From NCBI GenBank assembly GCA_004376695.1, contig SOJB01000114.1:1-10678 (forward strand): DNA of 10,678 bases. The letters are read 5' to 3'. The translations under genes and the position numbers were made by a program. Origin of the DNA: Dehalococcoidia bacterium. Lineage in GTDB: Bacteria > Chloroflexota > Dehalococcoidia > GIF9 > AB-539-J10. Shown piece after piece: positions 1 through 7,184 of the stretch; positions within the stretch are counted from its first letter, which is position 1, and the number at the start of each line of letters is the position of its first letter. The notes beneath the pieces are model-generated. The model was not told where the DNA came from. It worked only from the letters and a program-made list of their open reading frames with translations, and searched no databases.

Positions 1-21
1 TCTATGAAAGGGAGAATTAGC

Positions 22-708
22 GTGAGCAAGGATATAATTGCAGCGATCAAAGAGAATGTGATACAGGGAAGAAAGACACAGGGGGATCTGGGGATAGATG
101 ACAGTCTGGCCGGAACACTCGGTGTGGTGGAACTCGTGCAACAGGCTCTTGATGAGAATACCTCTCCGCAGGTGATAATTGCCGAGGGCTTGACTGCCGG
201 GATGGAGGTGGTCGGTGAGAAGTTCTCTACCAAAGAGTACTTCATCCCGGACATGCTTGCCTCTGCTGAAGCAGTAGGAGCGGCAATGGATATTATGAAG
301 CCGGTGCTCGAGTCGGCGAACGTGGAGACTAAGGGGAAATTCGCCATCGCTACGGTAAAGGGGGATATCCACGATATCGGCAAGAACATCGTTGCTATCT
401 TGCTGAAAGGTGCTGGTTACGATGTGCATGACCTGGGAACAGACGTGCCCACGGAGAAAGTGGTCGGGTTCGTGAGGGAAGAAAGACCCGGATATCTGGG
501 CCTATCAGCCCTGCTTACTACCACCATGATTGAGATGGGCGTGGTCATCAAAGCTCTTGAGGAAAGCAAACTCCGGAGCAGTGTGAAAGTACTCATAGGG
601 GGTGCCGCTGTCTCCGATGAGTTTGCCCAGGAGATAGGTGCCGACGCCTATTGTGCTGATGCCTTCGCTGCAGTCAAAGTGCTCGATTCCTACCAGCAGA
701 CGGGCTGA
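22..708 (+). CDS. Corrinoid-binding methyl-carrier protein (MtbC/MttC type, B12-binding)
   Basis: Cytosolic corrinoid protein that shuttles a methyl group between a substrate-specific methyltransferase (MttB/MtbB-like) and a second methyltransferase acting on a C1 carrier. The N-terminal half is the helical cap domain of methionine-synthase-type B12 proteins, with the conserved stretch GMEVVGEKF and YFIPDML. The C-terminal half is the Rossmann-like B12-binding domain. It carries the DxHxxG signature as GDIHDIG (D115, H117, G120), where the His is the lower cobalt ligand, then LGLSAL and IGG. I chose the GTG at 22 because AAAGGGAG (7-14) lies 7 nt before it. An in-frame ATG at 4 would add six residues and has almost no visible upstream sequence. 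Length is 228 aa, normal for the family. The methyl-donor substrate cannot be told from this protein; the partner methyltransferase is probably upstream of the window. The next gene starts 46 nt later on the same strand. Confidence 0.93.
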   Translation: MSKDIIAAIKENVIQGRKTQGDLGIDDSLAGTLGVVELVQQALDENTSPQVIIAEGLTAGMEVVGEKFSTKEYFIPDMLASAEAVGAAMDIMKPVLESANVETKGKFAIATVKGDIHDIGKNIVAILLKGAGYDVHDLGTDVPTEKVVGFVREERPGYLGLSALLTTTMIEMGVVIKALEESKLRSSVKVLIGGAAVSDEFAQEIGADAYCADAFAAVKVLDSYQQTG

Positions 709-741
709 GGCGTAGCTACAGGCACCAGAGATGCCTGCGGC

Positions 742-748
742 AAAGGAG
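742..748 (+). promoter_or_regulatory. Ribosome binding site that fixes the start of the asparagine-synthetase-like gene
   Basis: AAAGGAG lies 6 nt before the ATG at 755. It decides between that ATG and the ORF-opening ATG at 731, and so shows that the mature N-terminus lacks the catalytic Cys. A 6-bp hairpin (CAGGCA 719-724, TGCCTG 732-737) sits just upstream in the gene spacer. Confidence 0.7.
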
Positions 749-754
749 TGTTGT

Positions 755-2239
755 ATGGCAAGCATAGCTGGAATCTTTTCATTGCATGGAGATGTGCTCA
801 AGGGGTGTGGGGAGCAGGTTGGCAAGATGCTGGAGCGGATGCGACACCGCGGTCCAGACAATGCGGCGGTGCGAACCTTGCCTGACCGCCACAGCGCTCT
901 GGGCGCCAATGAAGTCAATCTGGTGCCGGAGAGAACCTGCTGCAGCTCGCTCTCAAGGCCTCCATTCGTCCTCTTTGATGGAGAGTTGTTCAACGAAAGA
1001 GCCCCGGGCCAGCATGATGTTGAGCTGTTCAAAGAGTTTTACGAGAGACATGGCAAGAAGTGTTTCTCCCTGCTCGAGGGAAGCTACACGTGCGCCATCG
1101 TTGACGCAGGCGAAGTAATCCTGGCACGGGATTCTGTGGGCGCCAGACCTCTCTTCTACGGGTCGGAACACGGCTTGTTGTGCTTCGGCAGCGAGATGAA
1201 GGGACTGATAGACCACATTCGCTTTGACGTCAACGAGTTGCCCCCTGGCTACATTTATAGCACCAACGAAGGACTGCAGCCATTTGAGCCTTTTGTTCCT
1301 GGTGTGCCTGAGCCAGGAACCATAAAGGAAGCAGCTATGACCCTCCGTCAACTGCTCATCGAGGCAGTGCAGAAAAGAATGCCAGGCGTGCGAGGCATCT
1401 CGTTGAGCGGAGGGCTGGACAGCTCTATTGTGGCCGCCATCGCCAAGGAGTACAACCCCGACCTACACCTGTTTAGCGGGACCATTGACAAAGCACCCGG
1501 CCCCGACCTGGAAAACGCGGTGCTGATGGCGAAATTCCTCGGTCTGGAGCACAATCTTCACATCTACCGGATAACCGATTCTGACATTTGCGATTCGATT
1601 CCCCGGCTCGTTTGGCACCTTGAGAGTTTTGACGAGGACTGTATATCGGGCATTATCTCCAACTACTACGTTGCGCGCATGGCAAAGGAATACACCGATG
1701 CTATCCTGGTTGGTGAAGGGGCCGATGAGCTGTTTGGGGGATACCGTATGGTTCTAAAGAACCCCAGAGTGACCGGCGACGCACACCGAGAGGAGCTTGC
1801 CCAGAGGTTGCTGGACATCGCCTACAACACTGCTCTGAGGCGCCTCGACCGGGGCTGGATGGCGAACGCCGTCGTGTATCAGGTACCATTCCTGGACGCC
1901 AAGGTTGTCGCTTTCGCCAAGAAGATACCGATGGCATGGAAGATCTACGGTGAGCAGCAGATAGAGAAGTTCATTCTGCGTGAGGCCTTCCGCGACATGC
2001 TTCCCGAGAAGATTGCCAATCGTGAGAAACTCAGGTTTGCCATGGGCGTTGGCACCGATGACGTCATGGATATGCTGGTATCCAGGGTAATCGACCCCGA
2101 AGAGATAAAGAACCGACCCAGATCAGCGTACGGCATGCCGTTCTCCACTTTCAAAGAACTCCTTTACTACGACGAATTCTTGAAGCTGTTTCCGCCTGCG
2201 TACGAGAAACAGACGGTGCGGTGGGATCCCTTCAAGTAG
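755..2239 (+). CDS. Asparagine-synthetase-like amidotransferase with inactivated glutaminase domain
   Basis: Two-domain protein of the AsnB class, 494 aa. The N-terminal class-II glutaminase fold keeps RHRGPD, FDGELFNER, LARDSVGARPLFYG and FGSEMKGL. The family's MCGIAGIF start reads MASIAGIF here, so the nucleophile Cys2 is Ala. The Asn of the usual FNGE oxyanion segment is Asp. The C-terminal synthetase domain looks intact: PP-loop SGGLDSS (218-224), GEGADELFGGY (320-330), the VPFLD segment, and REKLRFAMGVG near the C-terminus. It should therefore still adenylate a carboxylate, but would need free ammonia or another amine. The substrate may not be aspartate. The ATG at 755 is set by AAAGGAG at 742-748 with a 6-nt gap; an in-frame ATG at 731 lacks such a site and would bury the conserved N-terminus. 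It follows the corrinoid gene and probably shares its transcript. The domain assignment is secure; the reaction is not. Confidence 0.9.
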   Translation: MASIAGIFSLHGDVLKGCGEQVGKMLERMRHRGPDNAAVRTLPDRHSALGANEVNLVPERTCCSSLSRPPFVLFDGELFNERAPGQHDVELFKEFYERHGKKCFSLLEGSYTCAIVDAGEVILARDSVGARPLFYGSEHGLLCFGSEMKGLIDHIRFDVNELPPGYIYSTNEGLQPFEPFVPGVPEPGTIKEAAMTLRQLLIEAVQKRMPGVRGISLSGGLDSSIVAAIAKEYNPDLHLFSGTIDKAPGPDLENAVLMAKFLGLEHNLHIYRITDSDICDSIPRLVWHLESFDEDCISGIISNYYVARMAKEYTDAILVGEGADELFGGYRMVLKNPRVTGDAHREELAQRLLDIAYNTALRRLDRGWMANAVVYQVPFLDAKVVAFAKKIPMAWKIYGEQQIEKFILREAFRDMLPEKIANREKLRFAMGVGTDDVMDMLVSRVIDPEEIKNRPRSAYGMPFSTFKELLYYDEFLKLFPPAYEKQTVRWDPFK

Positions 2240-2241
2240 AA

Positions 2242-2655
2242 GAGTGGCGCATCGCCATCATGTCGACAGCATCTCCAACTGCCATGCCTAAGGGCACGGG
2301 AGACCGATTTGTGTACGTCTTCGCCAGAGCAGGGCGCAGGACTGTGTATGCCCCATGCGGCCTGAAGCCAGTCCTGGCGCATCGAACCGAAGTTCAGTAG
2401 CCCGACCTCCTTGTCATCCAGTCGGGGATATTCGAGAGTGGTCTGAAACATCACTTCAAATACCCGGCGGATCACATCTCGAGAACCACCCTGTATACCT
2501 TCGAACAGACGCTCGAACTGGCGGCGCGCATCGAGGCGAAGATGGTTCTGTTTGTTCATCTTGAGGAGTACTGGAACCACAGCTATGATGACTATTGCGC
2601 CATGGAGTCGGACCGCATCAAGTTTGCCTACGATTGCATGCAGATGAACGTGTAG
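2242..2655 (+). pseudogene. Truncated remnant of an MBL-fold metallo-hydrolase, interrupted by in-frame TAG
   Basis: One reading frame runs from 2242 to the TAG at 2653-2655 and looks like the C-terminal half of an MBL-fold hydrolase, broken only by TAG at 2398-2400. The upstream part (52 codons) has EEWRIAI, then RFVYVFARAGRRTVYAPC, resembling the family's central strand in which the protein reports its own product site. Downstream (84 codons) come PDLLVIQSGIFE, PADHISRTTL, FEQTLELAARI, VLFVHLEEYWNHSYDDY and a terminal IKFAYDCM, the usual AYDGM-like end. The N-terminal half with the HxHxDH zinc motif is absent: the frame emerges directly from the 3' end of the preceding gene. No insertion or deletion is needed to keep the frame, so decay appears recent or the stop may be a sequencing error. 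I see no start codon with a good ribosome site. The family call comes from remembered motifs, without alignment. Confidence 0.68.
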
Positions 2656-2698
2656 CGGGGTATATCTAGTCCTGAGTGCTACTCCCTCACGTAGTCGT

Positions 2699-3295
2699 TC
2701 ATTTTAGCTCTCTCTTCAGCTTCTCTATCACTTTGGCAAACTCCTGGCTGTACGTTCCTTCGTGCTGGGAAAGGAAATCCTGCCATTCAGGAAGCTGTTT
2801 TATCGCCTCGTCAACGGTCAGTTGAACAAGCATGGTGCGCTGTTCTTGCTGAACCTGTTTCACCATTAGCTGGGGATTTCTCTCTACTTCAGCCCTGATG
2901 CGGTTGTAGGCTTGCTCCATTTCTGCTCTGTACCTCTTCCGCAGATCCTCCATCAGGTTTAAGCTGAGCTCAACTGCAGGAGTGTTCTGTTCTTCCTTCA
3001 AGGTCTCTATGGCCAGAATCCCGTCCCTTCTCCTTTGTAGCTCGGCTGGAGTATCTCCAAAACTGAGCGAATCTATCAGTCTTGCCTGGGCTTCCCTCAG
3101 AAGCGATGGCTTGCCTTCTTTCTTTAGCCTCTTCCATAAGCTCTCAGGGTCAATTCGATTTTGATGGAACTCCGAGAGAAGGGAGTTCACCTTCTCAGAG
3201 TCCCTCATCCTCTCCTTCTCCTCCTGGGTCAACCCTCCGATTCTGGCCAGTCTTTCTCTAGCGATTGGTGGAAGATCTTTCTGCCAGTTTGTCAT
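2699..3295 (-). CDS. Hypothetical charged helical protein
   Basis: Unrecognised protein of 198 aa. It has no signal peptide and no membrane segment. It is rich in Glu, Lys, Arg and Gln, and looks almost wholly alpha-helical, with likely coiled-coil stretches around residues 95-150 (DLRKRYRAEMEQAYNRIRAE) and a Lys-rich amphipathic C-terminus (VIEKLKRELK). I see no Cys and no catalytic motif. The start is well supported: AAAGGGG at 3302-3308 (read on the minus strand) lies 6 nt before the ATG. It is divergent from the PAC2 genes and may share an operator with them. It converges on the MBL remnant with a 43-bp gap and no obvious terminator. It could be an adaptor or scaffold, but the sequence alone gives no function. 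Confidence 0.8.
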   Translation of the reverse strand: MTNWQKDLPPIARERLARIGGLTQEEKERMRDSEKVNSLLSEFHQNRIDPESLWKRLKKEGKPSLLREAQARLIDSLSFGDTPAELQRRRDGILAIETLKEEQNTPAVELSLNLMEDLRKRYRAEMEQAYNRIRAEVERNPQLMVKQVQQEQRTMLVQLTVDEAIKQLPEWQDFLSQHEGTYSQEFAKVIEKLKRELK

Positions 3296-3370
3296 TGCCT
3301 ACCCCTTTCTATCTTCAGAGCTGTTCAGTAGAATTCCCGTAGACGATTCACACACACCAAGAAAAGGAAC

Positions 3371-3391
3371 AGCATATTATAGTATATAATA
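3371..3391. promoter_or_regulatory. Divergent promoter/operator candidate: AT-rich palindrome with opposed -10 boxes
   Basis: The 117-bp spacer between the divergent genes holds a perfect inverted repeat, TATTATA (3375-3381) and TATAATA (3385-3391), separated by GTA. Each arm contains a consensus -10 hexamer: TATAAT at 3385-3390 on the plus strand and TATAAT as the reverse complement of 3376-3381 on the minus strand. A plus-strand start near 3396 would give a leader under 20 nt carrying the GGGGTGAG ribosome site of the PAC2 gene. A minus-strand start near 3370 would give a leader of about 75 nt. I find no good -35 box for either, so this is only a candidate. Confidence 0.4.
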
Positions 3392-3412
3392 AAGATGCGT
3401 TTGGGGTGAGCG

Positions 3413-4324
3413 ATGGGAATCAGGCTTTATCAGGAACCACGGCTTGAGAACCCGGTCATGGTAGCTAGTTGGCCGGGGATAGGAAGTATCGGCATAATCG
3501 CTGTTGATACTCTGAGAGAGATGTTAGGGGCGGAGGAGTTTGGCGAAATTGAGCCCTGGCATTTCTTCTATCCGAAGCGAGTCCTGATTCGCGAAGGCGT
3601 GTTAGAATGCCTGGAGTTTCCCGGTAGCAAATTCTACTTCAGAACAATGGAGAGGGGTGATCTGATACTCTTTGTTGGGGAAGAACAGCCTGCAGAAGGG
3701 GGGAGGGTCTATGCCGAGGGAAGGAAAGCCTATTGCATGGCTAACCTTGTTCTGGATGTAGCCGAGAAATTCAAATGTCGTAGAATCTATACGTCAGGAG
3801 CGGCTGTGGCCCTGACTCACCATACCATGAAGCCAAGAGTTTGGGCAGTGCCCAATAGCGAAGGTCTAATCCAGGAGATAAGAGGATACGAGAACACCGT
3901 ACTGATGTCCGATATCGAAGGAAGGGGTGGCCAGGGAAACATCACCGGCCTGAACGGGCTTCTCCTGGGAGTGGCCAAAAGGAGGGGGCTTGAGGCCATT
4001 TGCCTGATGGGCGAGATACCGATATACCTTCAGGGATTGCCGCTGTCCTACCCCAAGGCCTCCAAATCAGTGCTGGAGGTTCTCAGCCGTGACCTGGAAA
4101 TCGAGGTCAATCTGAACAAACTGGATGAGTTGGACGAGAAGATGGAACGAGGAATCGAAGAGTTTTACCGGCAGATCCCTCTAGAAGTAAGAGAGCAGTT
4201 AGATAGATTGAGACATGTGACCTATACCGAACCAAGTGAGCCCGGGCCGATTACCGAAGAAGAAGAGCAAAGGATTATGCAAGAGGTTGAGAAGTTCTTC
4301 AAAAGCCGAGGTGAGGGCGGTTGA
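3413..4324 (+). CDS. PAC2-family protein 1 (proteasome assembly chaperone family)
   Basis: Member of the PAC2 superfamily, whose eukaryotic relatives are proteasome assembly chaperones; the bacterial role is largely unknown. Recognisable segments are the N-terminal glycine-rich motif SWPGIGSIGIIAVDTL (19-34), the IEPWHFF segment (46-52), LILFVGEEQP (84-93), the strand-turn IYTSGAAVALTHH (125-137), and GLNGLLLGVAKRRGLEAICLMGE (179-201). After the fold, a charged, likely helical tail (about 235-303) may be a coiled-coil interaction arm. Length is 303 aa. The ATG at 3413 follows GGGGTGAG (3403-3410) with very short spacing. It is the first gene of a unit with the second PAC2 gene, overlapping it by 4 nt. 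I see no signal peptide, so it should be cytosolic. Whether this organism has a 20S proteasome cannot be judged here. Confidence 0.88.
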   Translation: MGIRLYQEPRLENPVMVASWPGIGSIGIIAVDTLREMLGAEEFGEIEPWHFFYPKRVLIREGVLECLEFPGSKFYFRTMERGDLILFVGEEQPAEGGRVYAEGRKAYCMANLVLDVAEKFKCRRIYTSGAAVALTHHTMKPRVWAVPNSEGLIQEIRGYENTVLMSDIEGRGGQGNITGLNGLLLGVAKRRGLEAICLMGEIPIYLQGLPLSYPKASKSVLEVLSRDLEIEVNLNKLDELDEKMERGIEEFYRQIPLEVREQLDRLRHVTYTEPSEPGPITEEEEQRIMQEVEKFFKSRGEGG

Positions 4325-5154
4325 GCCTGGGAGACTCTGTTAGAATCTATAGAGCGCCTGAATTCCGCCAATCCTCTTTAGTACTGGGTTGGAGCGAAGA
4401 TGCGGGGGGTGTGGGATGGAAGGTCACCGAGTACCTGAACCGGAAACTGAAAGGGCAGGAAGTTGCCGAGATTGATCCAGAGGACTTCTTTTCCCTGGGT
4501 GGCGTTGCCGTTAGAAATGATCTCGCCCGATTTCCTGAAAGCAAGTTCTATGCATGCCAGACACATGAACTCGTGGTTTTTCGCAGTGATCCTCCCAGAG
4601 CTGAATGGTATAGATTTCTAAACTCGATCTTAGATGTGGCTGAGCGTCACTATCGGGTAAAGGAGCTATGTATCCTTGGGGCCATGGTTACGGTGAGCGC
4701 TCATACTACGCCCCGCCAGCTGTTTGCCGTGTTTGACTCGGCAGAGACTAAGGGGAGTTTGAGCCAATACGGCCTGGTCGCAGACATGGATTATCAAACT
4801 CCGCCGGGCCAGAGGCCGACCCTGAATTCGTTCCTCTTGTGGATCGCAAAAGGAAGGAATCTTCGCGCGGTAAGCCTGTGGGTGCCGATACCGTTTTACC
4901 TGGCGAGAGTAGAAGATAGTCAGGCTCAAAAGAAGGTGCTGAGCTTCTTGGATGAAAGATTGAACCTGAGGATTGATTTCAGTGACCTGAACCATGAGAT
5001 CCGAGAGCAGAACGAGAAACTGGCCCAGGCAAGGTCTCTCTCTCCTCAAATCGATGATTACATTCACAGGTTGGAAAGCAACCTTATGCTATCTGACGAA
5101 GAGAACGGAGAGTTGATTAGGAAGATTGAGAGCTCATTAGAGGAGAGAAACTGA
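4321..5154 (+). CDS. PAC2-family protein 2
   Basis: Second, diverged PAC2 paralogue, 277 aa. It follows the same order as its neighbour: LGWSEDAGGVGWKVTEYL (near 22-40) in place of the PGIGSIG motif, EIDPEDFF, ELVVFRSDPP, ELCILGAMVTVSAHTTPR, and LNSFLLWIAKGRNLRAVSLWVPIPFYL. Many glycines of the first motif are substituted, which suggests it is a structural partner. The C-terminal tail is again charged and helical. Translation starts at TTG 4321, whose TTGA overlaps the TGA of the first gene; AGGTGAGGG at 4309-4317 is the ribosome site. Such overlap implies coupled translation and equal amounts of the two proteins, fitting a heterodimer. The next gene begins 34 nt after its stop. Confidence 0.86.
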   Translation: MSLGDSVRIYRAPEFRQSSLVLGWSEDAGGVGWKVTEYLNRKLKGQEVAEIDPEDFFSLGGVAVRNDLARFPESKFYACQTHELVVFRSDPPRAEWYRFLNSILDVAERHYRVKELCILGAMVTVSAHTTPRQLFAVFDSAETKGSLSQYGLVADMDYQTPPGQRPTLNSFLLWIAKGRNLRAVSLWVPIPFYLARVEDSQAQKKVLSFLDERLNLRIDFSDLNHEIREQNEKLAQARSLSPQIDDYIHRLESNLMLSDEENGELIRKIESSLEERN

Positions 5155-5188
5155 GCCTTACTCAGACGAGAAAGGGGTTTATGTCAAA

Positions 5189-6709
5189 ATGCTAGCCAAG
5201 GTAAAGAGCGCTGCTGTGGTCGGATTGGAGGGAGCCGTAGTAGAGGTGGAGGTGGATATATCGCCCGGCTTACCTTCCTTCACCATCGTTGGGCTGCCGG
5301 ACAAGGCAGTCCAGGAAGCAAGAGAACGAGTAAGGTCAGCGATAAGAAACTCCTACTACAAGTTCCCCAACAGGCGTATTACCGTCAATCTGGCTCCGGC
5401 CGACTTGAAGAAGGAAGGCCCCGCCTACGACCTGTCCATAGCCGTCGGCATATTGATTAGCTCAGAGCAACTGAACGCCGACTTTTCCCAGAGCATTTTC
5501 TTGGGAGAACTCTCCTTGGACGGTAAGCTGCGTCACACTCACGGAGTATTACCCATGGTGGCTTTGGCCAAGGATAAAGGCCTTTCTGTCGTGTTTGTGC
5601 CCTGGGATGACGCTAGAGAGGCTTCCCTTATAGACGATATACGTATATTCCCTGCCGAATCGTTAGCGCAGCTGGTTGCTCACCTTCAAGGTGGAGCAGA
5701 GATCCCCGAGTACCGGAATAAGGTAGATTGGGAGCAGGAATTCCGTCCCAGTTATGCCTTCGACCTCGTTTATATCAAGGGTCAGGAGCATGCCAAAAGG
5801 GCCTTGGAGATAGCGGCATCCGGAAGACATAACATCCTCATGTGTGGTCCACCGGGAAGTGGCAAGACCATGCTGGCTCGCTCGTTGCCGTCGATACTTC
5901 CCCTGTTGACCATGGAGGAAGCTATAGAGGTAACCAAGATCTATAGCGTCAGCGGATTGCTGCCGCAGGACACTCCCGTCATTGTGGGGCGTCCTTTCCG
6001 GTCGCCTCACTATACCATTTCTCATGCTGGCCTCGTGGGAGGGGGGCAATGGCCACGGCCCGGGGAGATAAGCCTGGGACACCACGGGGTACTCTTCCTC
6101 GATGAATTCCCTGAGTTTGGACACGTCACACTGGAGTCGCTGCGCCAACCAATGGAGGACAGGACAGTTACCGTCAGCCGTGTCCACGGCAGTGTTACCT
6201 TCCCTGCTAGCTTCATGCTGGTTGCAGCTATGAACCCCTGCCCCTGCGGGTATTACGGTGACCCATTCAAGGAGTGTAAATGCTCGCCTGGCGAAATCTC
6301 TCGCTATCACAAAAGAATAAGCGGACCATTGCTGGACCGCATTGATATCTTTGTTGATGTTCCCCACATTGGCTACGAGAAACTCACTGAGGATAAGCCG
6401 GGCGAAGGCGCGGACAAAGTCAGGGCCAGAGTCAAAGGGGCGCATGAAATACAGCTTGACCGCTTTCGAGGAACGAAGCTACGGTGCAATGCCGATATGA
6501 CGCCCAAGGAGGTGAAGGAATTCTGCACAGTGGAACCAGCGGCGCAGAGTCTGCTTCGCGCCGCCATGAAGCAGCTTCATCTCACCGGCCGTGCCTTTCA
6601 CCGTATCCTCAAGCTTTCCCGCACCATCGCTGACCTGGAGCATAGCGACATCATCAGGACACATCATATGGCTGAAGCTCTGCAGTACCGGCACAAGGAG
6701 ATGATTTGA
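5189..6709 (+). CDS. YifB/ComM-family AAA+ ATPase (Mg-chelatase-like)
   Basis: Full-length 506-aa protein of the YifB family, which includes ComM, a hexameric AAA+ helicase promoting branch migration during natural transformation; the role in non-competent bacteria is unclear. The N-terminal ChlI-like fold starts with VKSAAVVGLEGAVVEVEVDI and continues with PGLPSFTIVGLPDKAV and NLAPADLKKEG. Then come Walker A GPPGSGKT (220-227), Walker B VLFLDE (301-306), the NPCPCG segment with four cysteines (351, 353, 363, 365) that may bind zinc, LLDRIDI (381-387), and a C-terminal helical lid. The ATG at 5189 matches the family N-terminus. AAAGGGG at 5171-5177 is 11 nt away, rather far. A nearer ATG at 5181, out of frame, opens only a four-codon ORF. 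It is probably co-transcribed with the PAC2 pair. No obvious terminator follows. Confidence 0.95.
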   Translation: MLAKVKSAAVVGLEGAVVEVEVDISPGLPSFTIVGLPDKAVQEARERVRSAIRNSYYKFPNRRITVNLAPADLKKEGPAYDLSIAVGILISSEQLNADFSQSIFLGELSLDGKLRHTHGVLPMVALAKDKGLSVVFVPWDDAREASLIDDIRIFPAESLAQLVAHLQGGAEIPEYRNKVDWEQEFRPSYAFDLVYIKGQEHAKRALEIAASGRHNILMCGPPGSGKTMLARSLPSILPLLTMEEAIEVTKIYSVSGLLPQDTPVIVGRPFRSPHYTISHAGLVGGGQWPRPGEISLGHHGVLFLDEFPEFGHVTLESLRQPMEDRTVTVSRVHGSVTFPASFMLVAAMNPCPCGYYGDPFKECKCSPGEISRYHKRISGPLLDRIDIFVDVPHIGYEKLTEDKPGEGADKVRARVKGAHEIQLDRFRGTKLRCNADMTPKEVKEFCTVEPAAQSLLRAAMKQLHLTGRAFHRILKLSRTIADLEHSDIIRTHHMAEALQYRHKEMI

Positions 6710-6784
6710 GCACAAAACCCCCACGAGATACCCGTCAAACCAAGGGCAGAATGCGTCAGCATCAAATCACTAAGGCATGAAGGA

Positions 6785-6808
6785 CCTGTCCTGAGCGAAG
6801 CCGAAGGA
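6785..6808 (-). repeat. Dispersed intergenic repeat copy
   Basis: On the minus strand the unit begins TCCTTCGGCTTCGCTCAGG and ends in ACAGG. I recall close variants of this unit as common in intergenic DNA of Chloroflexota and some other environmental bacteria; translated by mistake they give peptides like SASLRTG. It is flanked by two short hairpins, AGGAC/GTCCT (6781-6792) and AAGGAA/TTCCTT (6804-6819). Only one copy is in this window, so repetition is from memory, not shown here. Confidence 0.5.
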
Positions 6809-6897
6809 ATCTTTTCCTTCACGAGATTACTTCTAGCAGGCACCTGACTGGTTGCCATCTGGCATAATGGTCTTCCCCATGATTCTGCGTAGGAGAC

Positions 6898-6925
6898 CCT
6901 CTGTTGAACAGAGGACTCACGTGAG
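6898..6925. repeat. Two adjacent perfect palindromes
   Basis: CCTCTGTT-G-AACAGAGG (6898-6914) has 8-bp arms around one base. One base later comes CTCACGTGAG (6916-6925), a perfect 10-bp palindrome. ACGTGA (6919-6924) can also pair with TCACGT (6940-6945). The near-absence of a loop in the first suits a protein-bound operator better than an RNA hairpin. No T-run follows, so it is not a typical terminator. Confidence 0.45.
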
Positions 6926-6988
6926 AAAAGGGTGACTCTTCACGTCGCTTAATCCGTTCAGCCTGAGGGGAGTGGAACTTCAACGCTT

Positions 6989-7017
6989 TTGCAGGGAATA
7001 GCAAGAGCCGCTATAAT
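6989..7017 (+). promoter_or_regulatory. Candidate sigma-70-type promoter for the DUF502 unit or a leader RNA
   Basis: A perfect TATAAT at 7012-7017 is preceded, at exactly 17 nt, by TTGCAG (6989-6994), which matches only the TTG of the -35 consensus. Transcription would start near 7024 and give a leader of about 250 nt before the DUF502 start. Confidence 0.4.
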
Positions 7018-7045
7018 GCCCTGAAACAGGCGGGTAGCAGGACTG

Positions 7046-7184
7046 TCCGGGCAACATTCCCGGAGAAGGCGAAGCACATACTAGCTACAAGGGTGTCGTC
7101 GAGAAGGCATTTTGGAGGGACTGCCATGGGTAGTTGTCTGGAGGGGAGGAGATGCCTTGTGACTTGCCAAGTGCAAGAAGTCGC
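7046..7184 (+). other. Cluster of potential RNA hairpins upstream of DUF502
   Basis: Three pairings are visible on the plus strand. TCCGGG (7046-7051) pairs with CCCGGA (7059-7064) across a 7-nt loop. AAGGCAT (7104-7110) pairs with ATGCCTT (7152-7158) across 41 nt. GTGACTT (7159-7165) pairs with AAGTCGC (7178-7184), with CTTGC/GCAAG as an alternative. I recognise no known RNA family. The second pairing would enclose the GGAGGG site and start codon of the small ORF at 7126. Confidence 0.3.

Noticed and set aside
2398..2400. In-frame TAG as a pyrrolysine codon, prompted by the nearby corrinoid protein
   Set aside because: Pyrrolysine occurs in methylamine methyltransferases, not MBL hydrolases. 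The N-terminal half of this gene is also missing, and other genes here (755-2239, rplL) use TAG as a normal stop.
2167..2580. 137-codon open frame on the minus strand
   Set aside because: It lies antisense to the end of the asparagine-synthetase-like gene and to the MBL remnant, whose plus-strand frame shows family-like segments; no recognisable protein in the minus frame.
5663..6445. 260-codon open frame on the minus strand
   Set aside because: It is antisense to the clearly conserved YifB-type gene; the translation has no recognisable features.
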